Shown here one piece after another: positions 10,290 through 18,843 of a stretch of DNA of 64,000 nt. The notes below the pieces were generated by a model that was not told where the DNA came from, ran no database searches, and worked only from the letters and a program-made list of their open reading frames with translations. Position 1 is the first letter of the stretch. Each line of letters begins with the position of its first letter. The stretch covers positions 1 through 64,000 of the forward strand of contig DUCN01000054.1 of the NCBI GenBank assembly GCA_012959805.1. The letters run 5' to 3'. The position numbers and the translations under genes were made by a program. The DNA comes from Myxococcales bacterium. GTDB taxonomy: Bacteria > Myxococcota_A > UBA9160 > UBA4427.

Positions 10290-11141
10290 TTGGAAATTGG
10301 CATTACAATCTTTCCGACGGGCTACTCGATCAGTCCAGCTGAACTGGCCGTTGCGGCGGAAGAGCGCGGCTTCGAGTCGATGTGGTTTGCCGAGCACTCC
10401 CATATTCCGGTTTCGCGGAAGTCGCCTTGGCCCGGTGGCGCCGAGTTACCGAAGATGTACTACGACACGCTCGATCCGTTTGTTGCGTTGGCGTCGGCCG
10501 CGTCGGTGACGTCGAAAATCAAACTGGCGACCGGGATTTGTCTTGTCGTACAGCGCGATCCGATTCACACAGCGAAAGAGGTGGCCTCCCTTGATCAGCT
10601 ATCGAAGGGGCGGTTCCTGTTCGGGGTGGGTGCGGGCTGGAACGCCGAGGAGATGGAAGACCACGGCACCGATTTCTCAAGACGATTCAAGCTCATGCGA
10701 GAGCGCATCGAGGCGATGCAAGCACTCTGGACGCAAGACGAGGCTGAGTACCACGGCGAGTTTGTGAATTTCGATCCGACGTTCGCGTGGCCGAAGCCCG
10801 TTCAGAAGCCCTTTCCGCCCATTCATGTCGGCGGAGCCTTTCCAGGTGCTGGCAAACGGGCGATTCGTTACGGGAATGGCTGGATGCCGATTCATGGTCG
10901 CGATGACATCACCACGTTTTTACCGGAATTTCGTAAGATGGCTGAAGAAGCCGGTCGAGATCCAGCCTCACTCGAAGTTTCGATCTTTGGTTGTGCGGCA
11001 ACGCCCGCGGTGCTCGAAAAATATCGTGACGCGGGCGTGACCCGTTGCATCTTTGGCTTGCCCCCGGCGGACCGGGAAACGGTGATTCCGCTTCTTGACC
11101 GATACTGCGAAATGAATGAGCAGATCGAATGGTCGCAATGA
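10290..11141 (+). CDS. LLM-class flavin/F420-dependent oxidoreductase
   Basis: 283 residues with the bacterial luciferase-like TIM barrel: MEIGITIFPTGYSISP, AEERGFESMWFAEHSHIP, LATGICLVVQRDPI, LSKGRFLFGVGAGWN and FPPIHVGGAF. The short form, with HSHIP and GAGWNAEEM, resembles F420-dependent Rv2161c-like enzymes, so F420 is more likely than FMN, by inference. The start is TTG 10290 after GGGAGAA; the ATG at 10286 is out of frame. It is divergent from the MFS-LDI pair, and the 200-base gap between them probably holds both promoters. Enzymes of this group often act on lipids or secondary alcohols, which suits the neighbourhood. Confidence 0.9.
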   Translation: MEIGITIFPTGYSISPAELAVAAEERGFESMWFAEHSHIPVSRKSPWPGGAELPKMYYDTLDPFVALASAASVTSKIKLATGICLVVQRDPIHTAKEVASLDQLSKGRFLFGVGAGWNAEEMEDHGTDFSRRFKLMRERIEAMQALWTQDEAEYHGEFVNFDPTFAWPKPVQKPFPPIHVGGAFPGAGKRAIRYGNGWMPIHGRDDITTFLPEFRKMAEEAGRDPASLEVSIFGCAATPAVLEKYRDAGVTRCIFGLPPADRETVIPLLDRYCEMNEQIEWSQ

Positions 11142-11160
11142 CGTATCGAATCACGTGATG

Positions 11161-11580
11161 TTGCATTGGGACGACGCCTCTGTGGCCGGTCTACATTGTC
11201 TTGAACAGCCAGCGTGTGGGACTAGACGGTTGGGCGCTGACGGGTCTGCGACCGTTTGCCACTCTTGCGATCTGTCTACTGTCCTTTTCCATATTAGAGC
11301 GGCCCATCCGCAGGGGCTGGCCCGCCGGCCTCATCTCTTCCCCTCGACTCGCTGATCGTGGGTGATTCCATCATCCTTAATTTCCCTATTCCATTTCAGG
11401 ACGAAGCGCTGAAGCGGGGCTGGTCGGCGTCGGTGAAGGGGCTGGTTGGCTGTACTCAGGTCGAAAGCGAACGATCGCTTCGCCCTAACAACTCGGTCTC
11501 CCCGCGCGGAGCCGACGAACGCTTTTTGCCGGCAGCTGAACTCAGGCCGGCCGTCACCTTTTTCGATACGGGCTCAATGA
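11161..11580 (+). pseudogene. Acyltransferase-3/SGNH fusion, decayed fragment
   Basis: From 11183, frame 2 reads WPVYIVLNSQRVGLDGWALT, then FATLAICLLSFSILERPIRR. This is the last transmembrane part of an OafA-type acyltransferase. The frame stops at 11359. From 11358, in another frame, VGDSIILNF and LVGCTQVE follow, the start of the C-terminal SGNH esterase domain with its GDS nucleophile block. The N-terminal transmembrane body and most of the SGNH domain are missing. This is the remnant of an O-acetylating enzyme for surface polysaccharide. It fills the 460 bases between the LLM and SDR genes. Confidence 0.7.
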
Positions 11581-11601
11581 TCTGAGCTGCTAGGTTTTGC
11601 T

Positions 11602-13242
11602 ATGAGCATCGATATGAAGAACGAAACCAAAATGAACTCAGACGATGCCGCACCCGCGTCCACGGACGTCGAGACACTTGCTTCGAGTGAAACTGCGCTT
11701 GCCTGGCTCGAGTCTTTCAGCATGGATCTTGCGCGGCTGTCGGAACTGGACGCCGCTTCTCTGAGAAGGCTTCGCGAAGCGGCGGGTCGAATCGCATTCC
11801 CGGAGCGCAGTGAGCGACGGGCGCTGATCGCCCGCCGAAGAAAGGCGGAGAAGAAGCAAGCGCGGGACGACGACGATGCAGCACTCAACGCGACGAGCAA
11901 TCGGAGGATGAAGCGAGCGCTTCGTTTCTCGGTTCCCCCCGCGCATGCCATGATCTCTTCCGATGACCGTGAACTGCTCGAGATGCAGGCCACCGCACCG
12001 ATGCTCGAGGCAGGACGCGACACCGGCGAGGCGTCGATCGCCAGCCTGCAAGGTGCGCAGAACTGTTATATCTGCAAGGCCGACTACCACGAACTCCATC
12101 ACCACTACGACACGCTTTGTCCCAAATGCGCCACGTTCAACTGGGGCAAGCGCATCCAGACCTCGGATCTTTCAGGACGCAGAGCGCTGGTGACGGGGGC
12201 TCGGGTGAAGATCGGCTTTGAAGTCGCGACCATGCTTCTTCGCGCCGGGGCGGAAGTCATTGTCACCACGCGGTTTCCCGGGGATGCGGCGCGGCGTTTT
12301 AGGCAGCAAGAGGGGTTTTCGGATTGGCATTCGCGACTCTCAATTTTCGGCCTCGATCTTCGGCATACGCCGAGCATCGAGGCGCTGACGAGTCATTTGA
12401 TCAAGACGCTGCCATCGCTCGACTTCCTGATTCACAACGCCTGCCAGACAGTTCGACGCCCGCCCGCTTATTACCAGCATCTTCTCGAGAACGAACGATT
12501 GAATGGGCTTGATCCGGACTCGCGCCGTCTCGTCGCAGATCACGAGAACCTTCTTCGCAGCCGTGATGGCCATGATCGAGAAGGGGGGGAGTCGAGCGCG
12601 ATCGCGATGAACAGCGAAGTCGATCTTCGATCGCTTCCCGGGCTCACGAGTGCCCCGCATCTGAGCCAGCTCGACTTGCTCGCCGAGTCGGACGAAGCAC
12701 ATCTCTTTCCGGCGGGCATGCTCGATGGCGAGGGTCAACAGCTCGACCTGCGGGAGGAGAATTCCTGGAGAATGAATCTCGCCGACGTGTCGACGGTCGA
12801 GCTTCTCGAAGTTCAGCTCGTCAATTCGATCGCCCCCTATCTTCTAACCGCGCAGCTCAAGCCGCTCATGCTGCGCAAGACCTCTCGAGACAAGCACGTC
12901 GTGAACGTGTCCGCCATGGAGGGGCAGTTCTATCGAAATCTCAAGACAACGCGCCATCCGCATACGAATATGGCGAAGGCAGCGCTCAACATGATGACGC
13001 GGACGTCCGCCGCCGAATTCGTTCGCGACGGAATTCACATGAATAGCGTCGACACCGGTTGGGTAACGGACGAGGATCCGTTTGCGCGCGCCGTTCACAA
13101 GGAATTCGACCAGCGATTTGCGCCGCCCCTGGACCCAATCGATGGCGCCGCACGTGTGATGGCGCCGATTTTCGACGGCTTCAACACCGGGGTTCACTGT
13201 TGGGGCCAGTTTCTCAAGGACTATCAGCCGACGCGCTGGTAG
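11602..13242 (+). CDS. Large SDR-family protein with a Cys4 zinc-ribbon-like insert
   Basis: 546 residues. Residues 1-150 are a charged low-complexity region. Next comes a Cys knuckle pair (CYICKADYHELHHHYDTLCP-KC), which looks like a zinc-binding element with His residues between the two CxxC pairs. The Rossmann SDR domain then starts at GRRALVTGARVKIGFEVA (TGxxxxxG cofactor motif). HNACQT replaces the usual NNAG, VVNVSAMEG supplies the Ser, and the usual YxxxK is TNMAK, so the Tyr is changed. A ~90-residue insertion lies between the Ala-Cys and Ser segments. Closely built long SDRs occur in bacteria and eukaryotic microbes, but their reaction is unknown to me. It converges with the BVMO gene five bases later. 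Confidence 0.8.
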   Translation: MSIDMKNETKMNSDDAAPASTDVETLASSETALAWLESFSMDLARLSELDAASLRRLREAAGRIAFPERSERRALIARRRKAEKKQARDDDDAALNATSNRRMKRALRFSVPPAHAMISSDDRELLEMQATAPMLEAGRDTGEASIASLQGAQNCYICKADYHELHHHYDTLCPKCATFNWGKRIQTSDLSGRRALVTGARVKIGFEVATMLLRAGAEVIVTTRFPGDAARRFRQQEGFSDWHSRLSIFGLDLRHTPSIEALTSHLIKTLPSLDFLIHNACQTVRRPPAYYQHLLENERLNGLDPDSRRLVADHENLLRSRDGHDREGGESSAIAMNSEVDLRSLPGLTSAPHLSQLDLLAESDEAHLFPAGMLDGEGQQLDLREENSWRMNLADVSTVELLEVQLVNSIAPYLLTAQLKPLMLRKTSRDKHVVNVSAMEGQFYRNLKTTRHPHTNMAKAALNMMTRTSAAEFVRDGIHMNSVDTGWVTDEDPFARAVHKEFDQRFAPPLDPIDGAARVMAPIFDGFNTGVHCWGQFLKDYQPTRW

Positions 13243-13246
13243 CGAT

Positions 13247-14725
13247 TCAGTCGTATTGAAACTCTTCGGCTTCGAGATCGATCGCTGGAATCTGTTTGCG
13301 TTCGGCCCAGTAGTCTTGAGTATGCTGCCATTCGGGTTTGTCGCCACGCTTTGGCAAGAGATGCATCGCCCGTTTGAGATAGCCCGGGTTGAAATTCTCT
13401 GGATCCATCCAGGGCAGAAGCGGCATGTCCCTGTCTTCTTCGCGGAGCCGGGCCATGACTCTCTTTGCATCGATCTGGTCCATGTGTTTGAACAGGCGGC
13501 AGACGAAATCACCGAGCAGGTCCACGCGAAGCGTCCAGCTTGCACGGAAATACCCGAAAATCCACAGCATGTTGGGCACGCCCGTAAACATCATTCCACG
13601 ATAGTTGACGGTGTGAGCGTAATTCACGGCTTTCCCATCGACCTTGAAGGCGATGTCGCCCAACACGCTCATGTTGAATCCGGTGGCCGTGATGATGATG
13701 TCCGCGGATAGCTCTCTTCCGGATTTGAGGAGAATCCCCTTTTCGGTAAAGCCGTCGATGCGATCGGTCACGACCGAAGCCTTGCCCGAAGTGATGTCCT
13801 TGAAGATGTCTCCGTCGGGGACGAAGGCAATGCGTTGTCTCCAGGGCTGGTAGTTGGGCGTGAAGTGCTGATCGATGTCGTAGTCGGGCCCGAGGTGTTC
13901 TCGGACGCCGGCGAGCAGCTCGTCTTTTAGAAGCTCGGGCTCGGCGAATGCCAGTCGCGTCATCTCGGCTTGATCGTGAAGAATCTGTCGACGCGTGATT
14001 TCATGAATCCAGGCGTCGTCGATATCGAGGGTTCGAAGTTGCTCGGCGAGTTCATTCTCATTGCGACCGGGAATGAAATAGGTCGGCGAACGCTGAAGAA
14101 GGGTGACATGTTTGCAATCGCCGGCGATCGCGGGAACGAGGGTTGCGGCGGTCGCGCCGGAACCGATGACAATGACGTGCTTGTCTTTGTAGTCGAGATC
14201 CTCTGGCCAGGTCTGAGGGTGAATGATCGGCCCGTGAAAGTCGTCCATGCCTTCCCAGGTCGGTGTGTAGCCCTGGTCGTGGCGGTAGTAGCCCTGGCAC
14301 ATCCATAGGAAATTGGCCGTAAACTGAACGCGCTCACCCGAATCCGTTCGAGCGCCTTCGAGGGTCCATCGATTGGTCTCGCTCGACCAGCTCGCGTTCG
14401 AAAGGCTATGGCGATAGCGAATCTGTTCGGCGAGTTGGTTCTCGTCGATGACTTCGCCCATATAGGTCAGGATCTGTTCCGCGGTTGCGATGGGCGGGCC
14501 CGTCCACGGCTTGAACCGATAGCCAAAAGTGAATAGATCGCTGTCCGATCGAATGCCTGGATAGGTGTGGGTGAGCCAGGTTCCCCCGAAGCTTTCGAGG
14601 CTTTCGAGAACCACGAAGGACTTCTCGGGACATTGCTGTTTGAGATGATACGCTGCTCCAATTCCAGAGATTCCCGCGCCCACAATGACAACGTCGAAAT
14701 GTTCAGGACTACTTTCTTCAGACAT
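13247..14725 (-). CDS. Flavin-containing (Baeyer-Villiger-type) monooxygenase
   Basis: 492 residues from ATG 14725. That start gives MSEESSPEHFDVVIVGAGIS, the usual short lead into the FAD fold; the frame is open 151 codons further but with composition unlike the family. FAD-binding GAGISG is at 16-21, the NADPH fold GSGATA near 188, and between them the type I BVMO fingerprint FHGPIIHPQTWP (163-174) fits FxGxxxHxxxW[P/D]. The enzyme inserts oxygen next to a ketone using NADPH and O2. With the convergent SDR it could form an alcohol-ketone-ester route on a cyclic isoprenoid or alkanone; the substrate is inferred only from the neighbours. Confidence 0.92.
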   Translation of the reverse strand: MSEESSPEHFDVVIVGAGISGIGAAYHLKQQCPEKSFVVLESLESFGGTWLTHTYPGIRSDSDLFTFGYRFKPWTGPPIATAEQILTYMGEVIDENQLAEQIRYRHSLSNASWSSETNRWTLEGARTDSGERVQFTANFLWMCQGYYRHDQGYTPTWEGMDDFHGPIIHPQTWPEDLDYKDKHVIVIGSGATAATLVPAIAGDCKHVTLLQRSPTYFIPGRNENELAEQLRTLDIDDAWIHEITRRQILHDQAEMTRLAFAEPELLKDELLAGVREHLGPDYDIDQHFTPNYQPWRQRIAFVPDGDIFKDITSGKASVVTDRIDGFTEKGILLKSGRELSADIIITATGFNMSVLGDIAFKVDGKAVNYAHTVNYRGMMFTGVPNMLWIFGYFRASWTLRVDLLGDFVCRLFKHMDQIDAKRVMARLREEDRDMPLLPWMDPENFNPGYLKRAMHLLPKRGDKPEWQHTQDYWAERKQIPAIDLEAEEFQYD

Positions 14726-14902
14726 CTTGGCGGACCCATTCTTGCGATTTGTGATGTGCCGATTCTGGTGCAAATCACGGTTCGGAGCCACGCCGGATTC
14801 CGAAAAAAAGAACTGGAGTGGCGAATGGCAACGCGTGGGTAAAGATTTCACGTCCGGGTTTGGCGGAATGCGTTGGAAATTGGTCGAGCTTCGGGTTCGC
14901 TG

Positions 14903-15778
14903 ATGCGGGGAGCCTCGGTGGGTCGCTACCAGATCTTTTTTGCCGCGGTCTTGTTCTCGACAGGTGGCCTTGCGATCAAGGCGACAACACTGTCGAGCTT
15001 GCAGGTCGCAGGCGCTCGCTCGGCTTTGGCGGCCATCGTCCTCTGGCTCTTGTTGCCGACTTGGCGACGATTCTGGAGGCCCCGAGCGCTCGTGGTGGGC
15101 GCATGTTATGCGACCACTTTTATTTGCTTTGTCGTCGCGACTAAATACACGATGTCCGCGAATGCCATTTTTCTCCAATCGACGGCGCCCATTTACGTTT
15201 TGCTTCTCGCGCCGCGGCTCCTCGGCGAAAAGAATCGTCGAAGCGATTATGGAGTGACGCTCTTGTTGATGCTGGGTCTTGGGCTCTTCTTCGTCGATGG
15301 TGATTCAGCCACCACCACCGCGCCAAATCCGGCCTTTGGGAACGCTATGGCGATTGCAGCAGGATTGTCGATGGCTCTGGGTCTGATGGGATTACGCTGG
15401 CTCGGTCGAGATGGAATTGTGGATGGTGAGGATCCCAGCGGAGCCGCCGCCTTGGCGGGAAATGTGTTGGCGGCCGTCGTTTGTCTACCTTTCCTCCTGC
15501 CACTACCGGATGTGGAAGTTCGGGATCTCGTCCTCATCTCGTATCTCGGCGCGATCCAAATCGGCCTGGGATATTGGGTTCTGACTCGCGGATTGCGGAG
15601 TGTTCCCGCTGTCGACGTCTCGTTGCTACTGCTGGCGGAACCCGTGCTGAACGCGCTCTGGGTATGGATCGTGCTAGGCGAGAGGCCGGGCCCCTGGTCG
15701 ACGTTGGGCTGCGGCTTGATTCTGGGCGCCACGTGGTTGCGCGTGGCTTTGCAGAGCCGGTGCTCTGTCGAGGGGTGA
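14903..15778 (+). CDS. EamA/DMT-family permease
   Basis: About 291 residues with ten hydrophobic helices in two homologous EamA halves (YQIFFAAVLFSTGGLAIKA in the first, ALAGNVLAAVVCLPFLLPL in the second). It ends with an AEPVLNALWVWIVLGERP signature and a short basic tail. It is a drug/metabolite transporter of the inner membrane; the substrate is unknown. ATG 14903 is chosen; an in-frame TTG at 14873 would add ten residues that fit poorly. It is divergent from the BVMO gene with 177 bases between. Confidence 0.9.
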   Translation: MRGASVGRYQIFFAAVLFSTGGLAIKATTLSSLQVAGARSALAAIVLWLLLPTWRRFWRPRALVVGACYATTFICFVVATKYTMSANAIFLQSTAPIYVLLLAPRLLGEKNRRSDYGVTLLLMLGLGLFFVDGDSATTTAPNPAFGNAMAIAAGLSMALGLMGLRWLGRDGIVDGEDPSGAAALAGNVLAAVVCLPFLLPLPDVEVRDLVLISYLGAIQIGLGYWVLTRGLRSVPAVDVSLLLLAEPVLNALWVWIVLGERPGPWSTLGCGLILGATWLRVALQSRCSVEG

Positions 15779-15845
15779 GAGCGCCTGGGCGACCGGCGAC
15801 TCGCAGCTCTTGACCTCGAGGCGTGATTGACGCCAATATGGGGCG

Positions 15846-16772
15846 ATGACTGATCGAGTTGCTATGAATGTCTTCCCATCGCCGCAAAGCAAGGGAGGTG
15901 GTGGCGCAGAACGTTTGCGATCACTGCTCGGAACCGGGCGTCTTCTCCAGGTCCCCGGATGTTTCGACGCATTATCTGCGCGCATCGTCGAGGCTGCGGG
16001 ATTCCAGGCGGCGTTTCTGGGCGGATTTTCGGTGGCCGCCGCGCGGGTTGGCCTGCCCGACGTAGGACTCTTGAGTTACGGCGAGATGATCGATCAGGCG
16101 CGAAATGTCTGTGCCGCTACGTCGCTTCTGGTCATGGGTGACGGGGATACCGGGTACGGGAACCCGATCAATGCCGAACGAACGCTGCTCGGGAGCGCCC
16201 AGGCGGGTATGGCATGTTTGATGATCGAGGATCAGAGCTGGCCCAAGCGCTGTGGCCATACGTCGGGCAAGCAGGTCGTTGATCGGCGTGATGCCGTTCT
16301 TCGCATCAAAGCCTGTGTCCGTGCGCGTGAGGAGTTCGGGGTTCCGATCTTGATCCTTGCACGAACGGATGCGAACTCGACGGACGGATTCGAAGAAGCG
16401 CTTTGGCGCGCGGAGGCGTTCGCTGATGCCGGTGCAGACCTGACATTCTTGGAGGCGCCAGAGAACGAAAGTCAGATGGAAAATTACTGTCAGCGCGTTC
16501 CGGGATGGAAAGTGGTGAACCTCGTAGAGGACGGGCGAACCCCCTGGCTCGCAAGCAGTCAGCTCGAAGCGATGGGGTATGCAGTCGCCCTCTATCCGGT
16601 CTCGCTCTTGTTGCATGGCATCAAGGCGATGCAGCGTGCGGCACAAGAAATTCGCCAGCCAACCGAGAAGACTTCACCGAGATCCAGCTTTGATGAGGCG
16701 CGTTCGCTCGTCGGTTGGCCCGATTACGAAGATCGGCTGCGGCGACTTGAAGATTCGGACGTCGAGGATTGA
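15846..16772 (+). CDS. Isocitrate lyase/PEP mutase superfamily enzyme
   Basis: 308 residues. The barrel has FLGGFSVAAARVGLPD near the start, the metal-binding GDGDTGYGN (Asp pair), the catalytic loop EDQSWPKRCGH with the KRCGH Cys, and ILARTDANSTDGFEEAL, all hallmarks of the ICL/PEPM family. It is closer to oxaloacetate decarboxylase or 2,3-dimethylmalate or methylisocitrate lyase-like members than to true isocitrate lyase, which is larger. It probably cleaves a C-C bond in a branched dicarboxylate, which would suit degradation of methyl-branched isoprenoids. The C-terminal ~40 residues are charged and variable. Confidence 0.88.
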   Translation: MTDRVAMNVFPSPQSKGGGGAERLRSLLGTGRLLQVPGCFDALSARIVEAAGFQAAFLGGFSVAAARVGLPDVGLLSYGEMIDQARNVCAATSLLVMGDGDTGYGNPINAERTLLGSAQAGMACLMIEDQSWPKRCGHTSGKQVVDRRDAVLRIKACVRAREEFGVPILILARTDANSTDGFEEALWRAEAFADAGADLTFLEAPENESQMENYCQRVPGWKVVNLVEDGRTPWLASSQLEAMGYAVALYPVSLLLHGIKAMQRAAQEIRQPTEKTSPRSSFDEARSLVGWPDYEDRLRRLEDSDVED

Positions 16773-16878
16773 CGGAACCGGGCTCGCCGCATTCATCAAG
16801 CTCGATTGAGGCGCCTTTCATCCGACATTCGAAGCATCGTTTCGCAAGCAATTAGAGTGACCGAGGTGGTAACGTCCT

Positions 16879-18321
16879 GTGATGAGCAGGGACCCCGTCG
16901 ACTCCATTACCGAGCCCGCCATCTCGGAGCCGATTTCGAGTCCCGTGGGCGCGAGTGACGGTGTACGCCTTCCCGTTTCAGCGATCCTGAGTTTCTGCTC
17001 GCCGACCGTCGGTGTCGGATTCATGTTCTTTCTCGTCGGGCTGTACATGACGCCCTTCGCGACCGACGTCCTGCTGATTTCGCCTGGTGCGATTGGCGCG
17101 ATCTTCCTGGTTTCACGGCTTTGGGATGCGGTCTCCGACCCGATCGCGGGTTACTTAAGCGACGGAACCCAGACCTCGATGGGGCGCCGAAGACCCTGGA
17201 TCGCGGCGGCCATCATTCCGATCTGCGGCGTGTACATCATGATGTGGAGTCCGCCCGAAACGCTGCAGGGTGACGCGCTCGTTGCATGGATGGCTGTAGG
17301 CATCATCGGATTCTATACGGCGATGACGGTCTTCATCGTGCCCCATACCGCACTAGGCGCAGAGCTCACCGACGCCTATCACGACCGAACCCGAATCTTC
17401 GGGTTTCGGCACGTGATCTGGTCGCTTGGGAGTGTCGCGGCCGTCGGCGGCATGCAGATGCTGATCAATGCGGACGATCCGAGAGCGATGGCGCGCCAAT
17501 CGAGCTTCCTGGTTTCGGCCGTTACAGCGATCTTACTTCTCATCACAGTGGTGGCCATTCGGGAGCGGCCCGAGTTTCAGGGTCGGGGTGCTGATAATCC
17601 TCTGCACTCGTTTCGAGATGTGCTGGCGAATCGTCATGCGCGACTTCTCCTGGTCATCTTTTTGATCGAAAATCTGGGCGGGGCGACGATCGCCGTGTTG
17701 ACCTTCTACGTCGCCAAGTATGTCGTCATGCGCCCAGACCTCACGGCCGTTTTCGTCCTCTGTTATATGGGCGCATCGATCTGTTTCGTGGGAATGTGGC
17801 TTCCGCTCTCCCGTCGTTTTGGGAAGAAGCCACTTTGGGTTTCGGCGATGCTACTGACCGCCGTTTCGTTTGGCGGGATGTTCTTCTTGAGCGAGGGACG
17901 GATCTACTTGATCAGCATCTTGGCTGTGCTCGGCGGTACGGCGGGAGGTTGTGGCGCGATGATTGGTCCGTCGATTCAAGCAGATGTCATCGACTATGAC
18001 GAGTACAAGACAGGGCAGCGCAAGGAAGGCGCCTATTTTGCGGCGTGGAATTTTGTCTACAAGTCGGCGACCGGGATTACGATCATGACGACGCTATGGG
18101 TGCTCGAATTAGCCGGTTTTCAGCCCAATGCGGAACAGACCGAGAGCGCGAAGTTCGCCATCATTTCGCTCTATTCCCTGGCACCGCTGATCTGTTATGC
18201 GATTGGAGCCTATTTGCTAGGTCGCTTCTCACTCGATGAGACGGAGCATGTGCGGATTCGCGGAATACTTGATGAGAGAGCTGCTGCGGCCGAGAATGGC
18301 AGCCCGTCTGGTCCGGCATAA
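16879..18321 (+). CDS. GPH-family (MelB-like) cation symporter, MFS
   Basis: 480 residues, 12 predicted helices, inner membrane. The signature LWDAVSDPIAGYLSD followed by MGRRRPWI is diagnostic of the glycoside-pentoside-hexuronide:cation symporters. The Asp in DAVSDP is the cation-site residue in that family. The second half has FFLSEGRIYLI and QADVIDYDEYKTGQRKEGAY, the C-terminal GPH consensus. Either GTG 16879 or ATG 16882 is the start, with GAGGTGG upstream. In this kind of genome GPH carriers often serve non-sugar substrates, so the substrate stays open. Confidence 0.92.
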   Translation: MMSRDPVDSITEPAISEPISSPVGASDGVRLPVSAILSFCSPTVGVGFMFFLVGLYMTPFATDVLLISPGAIGAIFLVSRLWDAVSDPIAGYLSDGTQTSMGRRRPWIAAAIIPICGVYIMMWSPPETLQGDALVAWMAVGIIGFYTAMTVFIVPHTALGAELTDAYHDRTRIFGFRHVIWSLGSVAAVGGMQMLINADDPRAMARQSSFLVSAVTAILLLITVVAIRERPEFQGRGADNPLHSFRDVLANRHARLLLVIFLIENLGGATIAVLTFYVAKYVVMRPDLTAVFVLCYMGASICFVGMWLPLSRRFGKKPLWVSAMLLTAVSFGGMFFLSEGRIYLISILAVLGGTAGGCGAMIGPSIQADVIDYDEYKTGQRKEGAYFAAWNFVYKSATGITIMTTLWVLELAGFQPNAEQTESAKFAIISLYSLAPLICYAIGAYLLGRFSLDETEHVRIRGILDERAAAAENGSPSGPA

Positions 18322-18327
18322 TTTGGC

Positions 18328-18745
18328 CTAAGAGACTCGATCGGTCCGAGGGTCTGAGGGCAACCCTGATGTTGCCGGATCCAGCGCGATTTCGATTAGG
18401 ACGCCAAATCCTTCAAGGGCATTCGGGCGGAGCTGGAGAAAGACCTTTCGGGTCCCTTCAGGATCATCCAGAACCGCCCGCGCAGCCCCGCGGAGGACTT
18501 CGCCTCGGGCCAAGGCCTGTATGGAATGCGAGTCCTCGGCCAGTTCCGACCACTTGGAAGCTCCAGCAGCATCACGCGTTGCGCGCGCTCGCCTCCCGTT
18601 TCGGCTCGTAATTCCCGAGCGATGCGCGGGTTTTCAAGTCGCTCCATGTAATGCCTGTGGCGCGTGACAGCGACGGCCAGCACCGCGAGAAGGGCGAATC
18701 CAAGTCGTAGAAAGCGGGCGAATTTTAGATTTATATTCCGTAAAC
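18328..18745 (-). pseudogene. Deazaflavin-type (DUF385-like) protein, frameshifted
   Basis: On the minus strand, from about 18735, an N-terminal membrane anchor (FARFLRLGFALLAVLAVAVT) leads to NPRIARELRAETGGERAQ and VMLLELPSGR. The continuation is in another frame (18513-18328): ARGEVLRGAARAVLDDPEGT, then FLQLRPNALEGFGVLIEIAL, stop 18328-18330. Together they look like a small nitroreductase/deazaflavin-dependent beta-barrel protein broken by at least one frameshift and a short loss in the middle. There is no good start codon. This fills most of the gap between the GPH carrier and the ABC pair. Confidence 0.55.
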
Positions 18746-18843
18746 TACATAGGCTCGAGTGTTCGGGAAATGTGCGATGGCTGTGATGTGTGCAGAGTCT
18801 TCGTTGCGTGCTGGGTCGCGAGATGCGGCGGCGAGAATCAAGA

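Noticed and set aside
14726-15178. N-terminal extension of the BVMO frame
   Set aside because: The 151 extra codons have low-complexity basic content and overlap the divergent permease gene; the family starts at the ATG at 14725.
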